A stretch of 64,000 bases of DNA, taken from JADKFD01 sp050250665. Its GTDB lineage: Bacteria > Pseudomonadota > Gammaproteobacteria > Xanthomonadales > SZUA-5. The notes beneath the pieces were generated by a model. It saw only the letters and a program-made list of their open reading frames with translations, was not told the DNA's origin and did not search any database. Within the stretch, counting starts at the first letter, position 1. Every line of letters starts with the position of its first letter. This document shows positions 51,728-60,386 of the stretch, one piece after another. The stretch lies in assembly GCA_050250665.1 (NCBI GenBank), contig JBFWOF010000005.1:83173-147172 (forward strand), written 5' to 3'. Position numbers and translations under genes: made by a program.

Positions 51728-52109
51728 CGATCACCACTCCCGATCGGCCACCATCACGGGCCACCTCGGCCAATTCCTGCAAACCCTTTTCCGGATAGGT
51801 GAGCACTCGCAGCAGCATCGGCAGATTCAGCCCTGCAACCCGCAACAGCGTGCGACCCGGTTCATGTTCGGCGGCCAGATTGAAAGGCGTGGCCCCGTAG
51901 ATATCGGCCAGCACCAGGACTCCCTGACCCTCGTCCAGTTCGCGCAATTCCTGGCGCAGCGTTCGCGTACAGATCACACCATCGCCCACGTCCCAGGGCA
52001 CTTCAAACACGCCGACCTTGAGCGGCATGACCCGGATCACCCGGCGTGCCGCCGCCAGCATGCAGCTGGCGATGCCCTCGTGAGTCACCAATAGCACGCC
52101 CACGCTCAC
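51720..52109 (-). CDS. PTS EIIA-Man-type protein
   Basis: 129 aa. Mannose/fructose-subfamily IIA domain with active His10 (SVGVLLVTHEGIASCML) and ADIYGATPFNLA in the second block. Start is GTG at 52109 with GAGGG 7 bases upstream. This gives the normal N-terminus; the ATG at 52157 lies within the end of rapZ. In several proteobacteria without IIB/IIC this protein acts as a regulator of other enzymes, and here there is no partner IIB. Confidence 0.88.
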   Translation of the reverse strand: MSVGVLLVTHEGIASCMLAAARRVIRVMPLKVGVFEVPWDVGDGVICTRTLRQELRELDEGQGVLVLADIYGATPFNLAAEHEPGRTLLRVAGLNLPMLLRVLTYPEKGLQELAEVARDGGRSGVVIDG

Positions 52110-52119
52110 GGCGATGCCC

Positions 52120-53010
52120 TCATGCCAGTTCGCGATGGAAACACAGCACTTCGCCACCGAGTTGCCGGAATCGCTCCTGCAGACGCTCGGCGATGTACAC
52201 CGAGCGATGGCGGCCGCCGGTGCAGCCTATGGCAATGGTCAGATAGCTGCGCTCGGAAGGATCGAAGCGCGGCAGCCAGCGCCTGAGAAAGCGCTCGACG
52301 TCATCGATGAACTCACCCACCTCCGGGCGGCCCTCGAAGAACTCGCCCACGGCGGCATCGCGACCGGACAAGGGTCGCAGACGGGGCTCCCAATGCGGGT
52401 TCGGCAAGGCCCGGGCATCGAACAGGAAATCGGCCTCGTTGGGCACCCCGCGCTTGAAGGCAAAAGACTCGAACATCAGGGACACGCCGCTGGCGCTGAT
52501 CCCCATCGCTTCCAGTATTCGCCGCCGCAACTGATAGACATTGAGTTCGCTGGTATCGATCTCGGCGTCCGCGATCTGCTTCACCGGTTTCAGCACCACG
52601 CGCTCGCGGGCGATGGCATCGCTGAGGGACATGCCCTCGCAACCCAGAGGATGCCGGCGCCGGGTCTCGCTGAAGCGCTTCAGCAGCACTTCGTCGCGGG
52701 CATCGAGGAATACCAGGAAGGGCGGCAGTCCGAGCTCCGCCAGTTGCGAAAAGGCGCGCGGCAGCTCGCCGGGATCGCCACCCGCGGTGCGCGCATCGAT
52801 ACCCACCGCCACCCGCGGATAACGCGCCTCACCTGCCCCCAGCGCGTGTTCGGCCAGCGCCGGCAGCAGGCTCGCCGGCAGATTGTCGATGCAATAGAAA
52901 CCCAGGTCCTCGAGCGTCCGCAGCGCCACGCTCTTGCCGGATCCGGAAGAACCGCTGACGACCGCAAGGCGCACCTTGCCGCTGGTTTCGGGGCTGGAGC
53001 TGTCTACCAT
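52120..53010 (-). CDS. rapZ: RapZ / P-loop RNase adapter
   Basis: 296 aa. Walker A GSSGSGKSV (residues 20-28) and the C-terminal GCTGGRHRSVYIAERL motif, which is the RNA and RNase E-binding part in E. coli. LDARDEVLLKRFSETRRRHPL is conserved. Binds GlcN6P and guides decay of GlmZ in enterics; an sRNA partner in this organism is not visible. It overlaps hprK by 7 bases. Confidence 0.93.
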   Translation of the reverse strand: MVDSSSPETSGKVRLAVVSGSSGSGKSVALRTLEDLGFYCIDNLPASLLPALAEHALGAGEARYPRVAVGIDARTAGGDPGELPRAFSQLAELGLPPFLVFLDARDEVLLKRFSETRRRHPLGCEGMSLSDAIARERVVLKPVKQIADAEIDTSELNVYQLRRRILEAMGISASGVSLMFESFAFKRGVPNEADFLFDARALPNPHWEPRLRPLSGRDAAVGEFFEGRPEVGEFIDDVERFLRRWLPRFDPSERSYLTIAIGCTGGRHRSVYIAERLQERFRQLGGEVLCFHRELA

Positions 53011-53957
53011 GTGCGCTGCCGCTTCATCGTGTGTGCCTGTCGATCCACAAAAGTCTGGGCGGCGTCGATACCCTTGCTCTTCAGCACGTGGTTTCGGACC
53101 GCTGCTTCCACCAGCACCGCCAGATTGCGGCCGGCAGCGACCGGCAGCACCAGTCGCGGCACATCCACCTCGAAGACCTTGATGCTGCTGACGTCACCAT
53201 ACAGGCGCTTCATGGCATCGTGCTGGCCGTCATCCAGCGTGGGCCCGAGATGCACGATCAGGCGCAGATACTTGTTGCGCTTGACCGCAGTGTCGCCAAA
53301 CATCTCGCGCACATTGAGCACTCCCAGGCCACGGACCTCCAGGCAGTCGCGCAGAATCTCGGGGCAGGTGCCGTCGATGACGTCGGGTGCCACCAGCGTG
53401 AACTCGGGTGCATCGTCGGCCACCAGACGGTGTCCGCGCGTGATCAGTTCCAGGGCCAGCTCGCTCTTGCCGGCGCCGGCTTCCCCGGTGATCAGCACGC
53501 CGATGGAATAGACCTCGAGGAAAACACCATGCAGGGTCGTCTGCGGCGCCAGAGAGCGCGCCAGATGGTATTGCAGATAGGTGAGCACATCATGGCCGCG
53601 CTTGCCGGTGCGCCAGATCGGAATGCGTGAGCGGCGCGCCGAACGGAGCACGTCTTCAGGCGGCTCCAGACCGCGCGCGAACACCAGTGCAGCCGGCTGC
53701 AGCTTGATCATCCGCTGCACATTGGTGCGCCGCGCCGTGACCCCGAGCGCATCCAGAAAGGCCAGTTCCTCGGCGCCCAGAATCTGGATCTTGTTGGGGT
53801 GAATCAGATTCAGATAGCCGACCAGGGACGGACGCCGCTGCTTGCCCTCGGCGATCTCGATCTTGCGATCAGCACCCACCGACTTGCCGACCCAGGTCAG
53901 CTCCAGCCGCGAGCGGACATCGTCAAACAGCTCCTGCGCAGTCAATGAACGCGTCAT
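53004..53957 (-). CDS. hprK: HPr kinase/phosphorylase
   Basis: 317 aa. The P-loop ITGEAGAGKSELALEL (158-165 core) and the signature EVRGLGVLNVREMFGD are complete. The N-terminal domain (1-130) has the family form. Phosphorylates HPr Ser46 and removes that phosphate; in Gram-negative bacteria it links PTS to transcription or virulence control. It starts 30 bases after ptsN. Confidence 0.94.
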   Translation of the reverse strand: MTRSLTAQELFDDVRSRLELTWVGKSVGADRKIEIAEGKQRRPSLVGYLNLIHPNKIQILGAEELAFLDALGVTARRTNVQRMIKLQPAALVFARGLEPPEDVLRSARRSRIPIWRTGKRGHDVLTYLQYHLARSLAPQTTLHGVFLEVYSIGVLITGEAGAGKSELALELITRGHRLVADDAPEFTLVAPDVIDGTCPEILRDCLEVRGLGVLNVREMFGDTAVKRNKYLRLIVHLGPTLDDGQHDAMKRLYGDVSSIKVFEVDVPRLVLPVAAGRNLAVLVEAAVRNHVLKSKGIDAAQTFVDRQAHTMKRQRTW

Positions 53958-53986
53958 GGGCTAATTCCGGGGCCAGGGCTGATGAT

Positions 53987-54457
53987 TCAGACGGTACTGA
54001 ACTGCAGGGTGCGCTCACTCAGGCGTTCGAACAGCTGTTGCGAATCGGTGGCCGAGCGCAACTCCTCACAGACTTCCGGGTGGCTGAACAACTCGGCCAC
54101 CTGCGCCAGCAGCGCCAGATGCTGATCGGTGAAGTGCTCAGGCACCACCAGCGCCAGCAGCAGATCGACCGGCTCACCGTCCGGCGCATCGAAATCGATG
54201 CCGTCCTTGAGGCGCACAAAGGCGGCCGTGGGCTGGATGTCGCTGGCCACGCGCCCGTGTGGGATGGCCACACCCTGCCCCAGACCGGTGGACCCCAGAT
54301 GCTCGCGCGCGATCAGCGCTTCGAAAATGGAACGCTGTACGCCTGAGTCATGATCAGCAGACAGCAGGTCCGCCAACTGCTCCAGTAGTCGTTTCTTGCT
54401 GCTGACGCGCAGGTCGGCAACGACCCGGTCCCGGGCGAGGATGTCGATAAGTTGCAT
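53987..54457 (-). CDS. ptsN: PTS EIIA-Ntr
   Basis: 156 aa. Active His67 in GVAIPHGR. Belongs to the nitrogen-PTS branch that regulates potassium and stress responses. True ATG at 54457; a TTG at 54463 gives two extra residues. It follows hpf with 9 bases between. No PtsP (EI-Ntr) or NPr is in the window, so phosphate may come from the same EI/HPr. Confidence 0.93.
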   Translation of the reverse strand: MQLIDILARDRVVADLRVSSKKRLLEQLADLLSADHDSGVQRSIFEALIAREHLGSTGLGQGVAIPHGRVASDIQPTAAFVRLKDGIDFDAPDGEPVDLLLALVVPEHFTDQHLALLAQVAELFSHPEVCEELRSATDSQQLFERLSERTLQFSTV

Positions 54458-54466
54458 GGTCAATAG

Positions 54467-54784
54467 TCAGAGGTCAAAACCGTCGGCCACGGTGCTGCGG
54501 TGCTCGCTGACACGCTCCTTGTGGCGCACCAGTTGCCGGTCGAGCTTGTCGACCAGTCCATCAATCGCGGCATAGGCATCCTGTCCCTCTGCCTTGGCAA
54601 ACACGGTCTTGCCGCGCAGGTTGACCGTGGCCTCGGCGTATTGCGCCAGCTTTTCAGTCCCCATGATGACGTGCATATCGATCACTTTCTCGAAAGGTTC
54701 CACCAGACGAAGCATCTTGGTCTGCGCATAGCTCTTGAGCGCATCGGTAATGTCCAACTGATGGCCGGAGATGGTGAGGTTCAT
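54467..54784 (-). CDS. hpf: Ribosome hibernation-promoting factor (short HPF)
   Basis: 105 aa. Pattern MNLTISGHQLDITDALKSYA and the RGKTVFAKAEGQDAYAAID block match HPF. Short form without the C-terminal dimerisation extension, so it promotes 100S ribosomes together with RMF where that exists. 113 bases after rpoN. Confidence 0.93.
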   Translation of the reverse strand: MNLTISGHQLDITDALKSYAQTKMLRLVEPFEKVIDMHVIMGTEKLAQYAEATVNLRGKTVFAKAEGQDAYAAIDGLVDKLDRQLVRHKERVSEHRSTVADGFDL

Positions 54785-54897
54785 GGATAGACTCCTCTAC
54801 AGATGAGCGGTTTCAGGGACGAAACCGCGGATGCGTGCGCCGGAGGCCCGACCGGGGTCCGAGTGATCCGAGCTTGCCTGGATGCAATGGACTCATG

Positions 54898-56346
54898 TCA
54901 GCCTGACCGCACACGTTCGTTGGATGAGGGAATACGCAGGGCTTCACGATACTTGGCGACGGTACGTCGCGCCACCAGAATGCCACGACGTTTCAATAAT
55001 TCCGAAATGCTGCTGTCCGATAGCGGTTTCTGAGCGGGCTCGTCGTCAATCAGCTTCTTGATCATGGCCTGGATCGCGGTGCTGGAGGCTTCTCCGCCAT
55101 CTCGGGTGGAAACATGGCTGGAGAAGAAATACTTGAACTCAAAGGTACCGCGTGGCGTGTGCATGTATTTGCGCGTGGTCACACGACTGACCGTGGATTC
55201 ATGCATGCCGATTTCCTCGGCCACCTCGCGCAGTACCAGCGGCCGCATGGCCTCCGGACCTCGCTCCAGAAAGGCCTCCTGGCGATCGACAATCACCCGT
55301 GCCACCTTGAGCACGGTCTGATCGCGCTGCTCCAGGCTCTTCAGCAGCCAGCGGGCTTCCTGCAACTGCCCCTTCAGGGCGGTGCCTTCGTCACGGCCGC
55401 ACTGACGCAAGAGGTTGGCGTAGTGGTCATTCACCCGCAACTTGGGTGCCGCACCCGGATTCAGCCCCACCTCCCAATGGCCACGAAGCTTCTGCACGTA
55501 CACATCCGGCACCACGTGCTCCGCGGTCATCGCCGAAAACCGGGAACCTGGTTTGGGTGACAGACCGCGGATCAGCCGGATCGCGGCCTCCAGCTGCACT
55601 TCGGACACGTCCAGATCGCGTGCCAGGCGGGCACGATCGTGCCGCGCCAGGAATTCCAGATGCGTGGCGACCAGCCGCAAGGCCAGCGCCTGTGCCGGAT
55701 GGTCTTCGTACTGGAACAACTGAACCGACAGGCATTCGCGCAAATCACGACTGGCGACGCCCACCGGATCGAGCTGCTGGACAAAATGCCGCACTGCCGC
55801 CACTTCGTCGGCATCGACGCGGTGTTCGGGGGCTACGGCGGCAATGATCGCCTCATCGGCTTCGGTCAGATAGCCGTCGTCATCGAGCCCTTCGACGATG
55901 GCATGGGCGATCGCCAGATCGCGCGGGCTGAGATGCGACAGATGCAGTTGCCAGAGCAGATGATCGCCGAGGTCCGGCACCGCGGCGAAGCGCGAATCGC
56001 CCTCACCGCCGTCGTCCTGATCGTTGCGCGATCCGGAGGCGTATTCCGGCATCTCGAAGTCGGCCTGATCGCGCCAGTCCTCTTCTGCGGCGGCCTCGGC
56101 TGCAGATTCGGGACTGTCGCTATCGGACGATGCCTCGGGCGCGGGCGCCTCAGTGCTGTTTGCAGCGTCCGATTCGTTGCCACCGCCTTCGACGTCATCC
56201 CATTCCAGCATGGGATTGCTTTCCAGGGCCTGCGCCAGTTCGGTCTGCAGTTCCAGCGTGGACAAGGTCAGTAGTCGGATCGCCTGCTTCAGCTGCGGGG
56301 TCAACGTCAGCTGTTGGCCGATGCGGAGTTGGAGACTTGGCTTCAT
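54898..56346 (-). CDS. rpoN: RNA polymerase sigma-54 factor
   Basis: 482 aa. Region I (residues 1-45) is Gln-rich (MKPSLQLRIGQQLTLTPQLKQ). An acidic region II follows, then the core-binding part and the DNA-binding C-terminus with helix-turn-helix ESTVSRVTTRKYMHTPRG and the RpoN box ARRTVAKYRE. Recognises -24/-12 promoters of pilin and nitrogen genes in relatives. The usual upstream neighbour lptB is absent; repeats and secF lie on the other side. Confidence 0.96.
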   Translation of the reverse strand: MKPSLQLRIGQQLTLTPQLKQAIRLLTLSTLELQTELAQALESNPMLEWDDVEGGGNESDAANSTEAPAPEASSDSDSPESAAEAAAEEDWRDQADFEMPEYASGSRNDQDDGGEGDSRFAAVPDLGDHLLWQLHLSHLSPRDLAIAHAIVEGLDDDGYLTEADEAIIAAVAPEHRVDADEVAAVRHFVQQLDPVGVASRDLRECLSVQLFQYEDHPAQALALRLVATHLEFLARHDRARLARDLDVSEVQLEAAIRLIRGLSPKPGSRFSAMTAEHVVPDVYVQKLRGHWEVGLNPGAAPKLRVNDHYANLLRQCGRDEGTALKGQLQEARWLLKSLEQRDQTVLKVARVIVDRQEAFLERGPEAMRPLVLREVAEEIGMHESTVSRVTTRKYMHTPRGTFEFKYFFSSHVSTRDGGEASSTAIQAMIKKLIDDEPAQKPLSDSSISELLKRRGILVARRTVAKYREALRIPSSNERVRSG

Positions 56347-56407
56347 GCTCTTAGTCTGCGTGCCGCGCGCAGCGGATGCCAGTGGTTGGAGTCCATATCG
56401 TCCGTTT

Positions 56408-56720
56408 TTGAGCGTGTAGGAGCGACCTCGCGTCGCGACCAGCTGACCTCACGTCCGCAACAGCGGTCGCGCCGCAAGGGCGCTCCTACAGTTGGACGAA
56501 TCCGGCGCTGCGCTTACGCGGAACGCAAATCAATAATTTACGACATGGGTTCATGGAGAGGAGCGCAACGATCAAGCAATCCAGTGCCCTTGAACCAGAG
56601 CGACTGGATTGCTTCCCCCGGATCAAGTCCGGGCTCGCAATGACGCCAGTTCAGGGCCCATGCGCGATGTCAGGACACGATCATCGCGATGCCGGTGGCG
56701 CCGCAAGGGCGCTCCGACTC
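56408..56720. repeat. REP pair and GTCATTGCGAG-type repeat between rpoN and secF
   Basis: GTAGGAGCGACCTCGCGTCG...GGGCGCTCCTACA (56417-56489) is an inverted REP pair. A GAGGAGCGCAACGATCAAGC...CTCGCAATGACGCC repeat (about 56559-56645) and a partial GGCGCCGCAAGGGCGCTCC (about 56697) follow. No gene is seen in 56347-56775. Confidence 0.75.
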
Positions 56721-56724
56721 CACC

Positions 56725-56753
56725 AAAGAAAATGGCGCCACGCGGGCGCCATT
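56725..56753 (-). terminator. Intrinsic terminator after secF
   Basis: Stem ATGGCGCC / GGCGCCAT with a short loop, followed on the minus strand by TTTTCTTT. It lies about 23 bases after the secF stop. Confidence 0.85.
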
Positions 56754-56775
56754 TCCCATAGCGTCAGCCCTGGCC

Positions 56776-57726
56776 TCAGGGGCGCAGTGCCAGCGCCGGA
56801 TCTTCTTTCTTGACCACCTGCAGATCGCTCTTGCTGACACCCAGCCAGAGCAGGATCGGGTTGCAGAAGAAGATCGAGGACAGCGTGCCGATGAACACAC
56901 CGAAGATCACGGTGATGGCAAAGCCCTCGACCGCCGGACCGCCGATCAGATACAGCGAGAACAGCGCGAAGAAAGTCGTCAGTCCGGTAATGATCGTGCG
57001 CGACAGGGTGTTGTTCACGGCCTTGTTGATGGTCTCCTCCGGCGCCAGCTTGCGGGCACTGCGGAAGATTTCACGCACCCGGTCAAACACCACCACCTTG
57101 TCGTTGATCGAGTAACCAGCGATCGTCAACAAGCCCGCCAGCACCGTCAAGTCGAAATTCAGCCCCAGCAAGCAGACAAAGCCCAGGCTGATGATCACGT
57201 CGTGGATTTCACCGGCAATTGCTGCCAGGCCAAAACGCCACTCGAAGCGCATGGCCACGTAAAGCATGATCGTGAGGATGACGAAGACCACCGCGATCAC
57301 GCCACTCTCGGTCAGTTCCTCGCCTACCTGCGGGCCGACGAACTCACTGCGCTTGATGGTGGCGCCGAGCCCGGCGTCATTCAGCGCCTTGCCGACGCTC
57401 TCGGCCATTTCACGCTGGCGATCGGCATTGGCTTCGCCCTTGGCGATGGGTGGCAGACGCATCGCGGCTTCGCGCGCGCCGCCGATGCTCTGCACTGTGA
57501 AGTTCTTGAAACCAGCCTGATCAAGTGCCGAGCGCACCTTGTCGACTTCCACCGGCTGCGAGAACTCGGCTTCAACCAGCGTTCCGCCAGTGAAGTCCAG
57601 AGCCAGATTCAGGCCGCGCACGCCCAGCAACACTATGGACGCCACGAACAGGAAAACGGAAATCGCCACCGTGACGTTGCGCCAGCGCATGAACTGGATG
57701 TTGGCATTCGGATTGAAAAATTCCAT
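56776..57726 (-). CDS. secF: Protein-export membrane protein SecF
   Basis: 316 aa, six transmembrane helices. Conserved LDFTGGTLVE near the first periplasmic domain and the IAGYSINDKVVVFDRVRE motif in TM4-5. Works with SecD and YajC to drive the last steps of export using the proton gradient. 26 bases after secD. Confidence 0.95.
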   Translation of the reverse strand: MEFFNPNANIQFMRWRNVTVAISVFLFVASIVLLGVRGLNLALDFTGGTLVEAEFSQPVEVDKVRSALDQAGFKNFTVQSIGGAREAAMRLPPIAKGEANADRQREMAESVGKALNDAGLGATIKRSEFVGPQVGEELTESGVIAVVFVILTIMLYVAMRFEWRFGLAAIAGEIHDVIISLGFVCLLGLNFDLTVLAGLLTIAGYSINDKVVVFDRVREIFRSARKLAPEETINKAVNNTLSRTIITGLTTFFALFSLYLIGGPAVEGFAITVIFGVFIGTLSSIFFCNPILLWLGVSKSDLQVVKKEDPALALRP

Positions 57727-57752
57727 GTTGAGCTCCTGGTGTCGTTCGCGGA

Positions 57753-59609
57753 TCAGACCGAGATCGACGAGACTTTGCGGCGATTGCCGTAGATCAGCGA
57801 CATGATCATCTGCGTCACCATGACCGCACTGAACATCGAGGTCAGAATGCCGGTCAGCAGCGTGACCGCGAAGCCCTTAACCGGACCGGCGCCGAATGCA
57901 AACATCGCCACGGCAGCGAACAAGGTGGTCAGGTTGGCATCCAGAATCGTACCCCAGGCCTTTTCATAGCCAGCCCTCAGCGAGTTGACTGGCGAATTGC
58001 CCGAGCGGATTTCCTCGCGGATACGTTCGGCAATCAGCACGTTGGCATCCACCGCCATACCCAGGGTCAGCACGATACCGGCGATGCCTGGCATGGTCAG
58101 CGTGGCCCCCAAGGCACTCAGAACGGCCAGCAGCAGCAGCAGATTCACCACCAGACCGACGACCGCAACCACACCCACCAGTCGGTAGTAGAGGATCACG
58201 AACACGCAGATCAGGACGAAGCCGATCACCGTGGCCTCCATGCCGCGCTTGATGTTGTCCGCACCCAGGCTGGGGCCGATGATGCGCTCCTCGATGATGT
58301 CCACCGGCACTGCCAGCGAGCCGGCGCGCAGCAGCAAGGCCAGGTCCTTGGCGTAGGTCGAACTTTCAAGGCCCGTGGTCTGGAACTTGTTGCTGAAAAC
58401 ACCGCGGATGCTGGCGACACTGATGACGGTCTGGGTTTCCTTGGAGGAACGCACTTCCTTGCCATCGACAATCTTGAACTCGGGAATACGCTCGATGTAA
58501 ACCACCGCCATCGGCCGACCCACGTTCTCGCTGGTGAAATCCAGCATGCGCGAGCCGCCAACCGAATCCAGTGTCACTGACACCATCGGCGTTCCGCTCT
58601 GCTGGTCGTAACCGCTGGTGGCATCGACCAGCTGATCGCCGGTGGCGATGACCTCTTTCTTCAGCAGAACCGGGCGACCGTTCTTCTCGTAATAGAGCTT
58701 GGAATCGGGAGGTACCCGGCCGGTGGTTGCAGCTTCCTCGGCATTGGCCGTGTCATTGACCGCGCGGTATTCCAGCGTGGCAGTGGCACCGAGAATCTTC
58801 TTGGCTGCAGCCGTATCCTGCACGCCTGGCAGCTGCACGACGATTCGAGTCTGGCCCTGCTGGGCAATGATCGGCTCGGCCACGCCCAATTCGCTGACGC
58901 GATTGCGCAAGGTGGTGACGTTCTGCTCGATGGTGTGCTTCTGCGCCTCGGCAATCTTTTCGGGCTTGATTCGGGCAAGCAGCAGGGTGTCGGAACTGAC
59001 GGCTTCCTCGACGAGCAGGTCGGGCGACTTCTCGGCCAGCTCGGTCACCGCCTTGTCCCGATCAGCATTGGTGATCAGCTGTATCGAGAGACCGTCGCGA
59101 GTCGGCGTGACGCTGCGATACGCGATCTTGGCCGTACGCAGAATCTGGTACACCTCGCTGACATAACGCTCCTCCAGCTTGGTCCGCGCTGCCGCCTGAT
59201 CCACCTCCATCAGAAAGTGAACGCCGCCCTGCAGGTCCAGGCCCTTGGTCACCGGACGGGCGTGGATGGCACGCAGCCAGCCAGGCACCGTAGAGGCCAG
59301 ATTCAGCGCGACGGTGTAGTTCTGGCCCAGATCTTCCTTCAGCGCGGTTGAAGCCTTGAGCTGCAGATCGGCATCGTCAAAGCGCACCATCAGGCGATCT
59401 TCGGTACGAGACACGCCGAAGTACGGAATTTCCTTGCCCTTGAGCGTGCCCTCGACGCGCCCTTCCAGGGCAGCATCAATGGTCGCGCCACGGCTCGCTG
59501 AAATCTGGATGGCCGGTTGCTCAGGAAAGGCATTGGGCAGCGAATACAGGCCCGCCAGTACGATCAGCACGACCACCAGGCCGAGCTTCCACTTAGGATA
59601 TTCGAACAT
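57753..59609 (-). CDS. secD: Protein-export membrane protein SecD
   Basis: 618 aa. First helix (residues 10-28), large periplasmic P1 domain, and C-terminal helices with LGMAVDANVLIAERIREE and the GPVKGFAVTLLTGI motif. GLDLQGGVHFLMEVD is the signature of the family. Operon yajC-secD-secF. Confidence 0.96.
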   Translation of the reverse strand: MFEYPKWKLGLVVVLIVLAGLYSLPNAFPEQPAIQISASRGATIDAALEGRVEGTLKGKEIPYFGVSRTEDRLMVRFDDADLQLKASTALKEDLGQNYTVALNLASTVPGWLRAIHARPVTKGLDLQGGVHFLMEVDQAAARTKLEERYVSEVYQILRTAKIAYRSVTPTRDGLSIQLITNADRDKAVTELAEKSPDLLVEEAVSSDTLLLARIKPEKIAEAQKHTIEQNVTTLRNRVSELGVAEPIIAQQGQTRIVVQLPGVQDTAAAKKILGATATLEYRAVNDTANAEEAATTGRVPPDSKLYYEKNGRPVLLKKEVIATGDQLVDATSGYDQQSGTPMVSVTLDSVGGSRMLDFTSENVGRPMAVVYIERIPEFKIVDGKEVRSSKETQTVISVASIRGVFSNKFQTTGLESSTYAKDLALLLRAGSLAVPVDIIEERIIGPSLGADNIKRGMEATVIGFVLICVFVILYYRLVGVVAVVGLVVNLLLLLAVLSALGATLTMPGIAGIVLTLGMAVDANVLIAERIREEIRSGNSPVNSLRAGYEKAWGTILDANLTTLFAAVAMFAFGAGPVKGFAVTLLTGILTSMFSAVMVTQMIMSLIYGNRRKVSSISV

Positions 59610-59665
59610 CGATCACCCCGATCGAGGCTACAGAAACGTAGGGATGGTTAGGAACCTGGCAAAGC

Positions 59666-59992
59666 TCAGGCGGATTTGTAGGTGCCCTTGGGCAAGACCG
59701 CGCCGAGCGCGTGCTTCTGCACCTTGATACGCACACCCTGCGCGACTTCCAGGGTCACGAAACTGTCGCCGACTTCCTCGATGCGGCCAAGAACGCCGCC
59801 GGTGGTGACGATTTCATCACCGCGTCCGAGTGCCTCTACCATCTTCTTGTGGTCCGCCATGCGCTTTTGCTGCGGGCGGATCAGAAGAAAGTAGAAGATG
59901 GCGAAGAACACCAGCAACATGATGAGACTGGGCCACATGCTGGGCTGTTGCCCGGCGGCCTGCGCGTACGCGGGGGAAATCAAGAAATCCAT
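59666..59992 (-). CDS. yajC: Preprotein translocase subunit YajC
   Basis: 108 aa with one transmembrane helix (WPSLIMLLVFFAIFYFLLI) and the following RPQQKRMADHKKMVEAL block. The ATG at 59992 has AGGA 5 bases before it; a longer start at 60034 is less likely. Upstream, where tgt or queA would often lie, there are only REP repeats. Confidence 0.93.
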   Translation of the reverse strand: MDFLISPAYAQAAGQQPSMWPSLIMLLVFFAIFYFLLIRPQQKRMADHKKMVEALGRGDEIVTTGGVLGRIEEVGDSFVTLEVAQGVRIKVQKHALGAVLPKGTYKSA

Positions 59993-60170
59993 GAAGTCCT
60001 GCTCGTTGGCGATGATGGGACGCGACAAAGTCACGGAATAGCCGCCTAGTATGCCACAGCCACCGGCTGCGGTTTCAGGCCTGCGGTTGTTACATCAGGG
60101 CGGCTCCAGAAACATCAAGACCCGATGAAGAGAGAAATCCGTCGGCATGCCGCCAGGGTCAACAGACATC

Positions 60171-60283
60171 TGTGGGAGCGGACTCTACTGTGGGAGCGGA
60201 CTCTACTGTGGGAGCGGACTTTGTCCGCGATCAACCTTGCGGCAGTCCCGATCGCGGACAGAGTCCGCTCCCACAGGGCGCTG
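60171..60283. repeat. Three tandem 18-bp units plus inverted REP pair
   Basis: TGTGGGAGCGGACTCTAC is repeated head to tail three times from about 60171 (third copy ends in TTTGTCC). GGACAGAGTCCGCTCCCACA follows as an inverted copy. Unit length 18 bases. This lies between yajC and the acyltransferase gene, which point away from each other. Confidence 0.8.
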
Positions 60284-60386
60284 CGAACACCCTTTCCGGG
60301 GGCCAAAAAATGCGGCAGTGCACAACAAACACCCGGAGCGCGTGGAATATGCTGGCATCTCGCCTGCGCAGAAGGATTCTGATCGA

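Noticed and set aside
60147..60386. N-terminal extension of the WS/DGAT gene
   Set aside because: It is translated REP sequence (repeating Gly-Ser-Gly-Leu-Tyr-Cys); the family N-terminus begins at the GTG at 60387.
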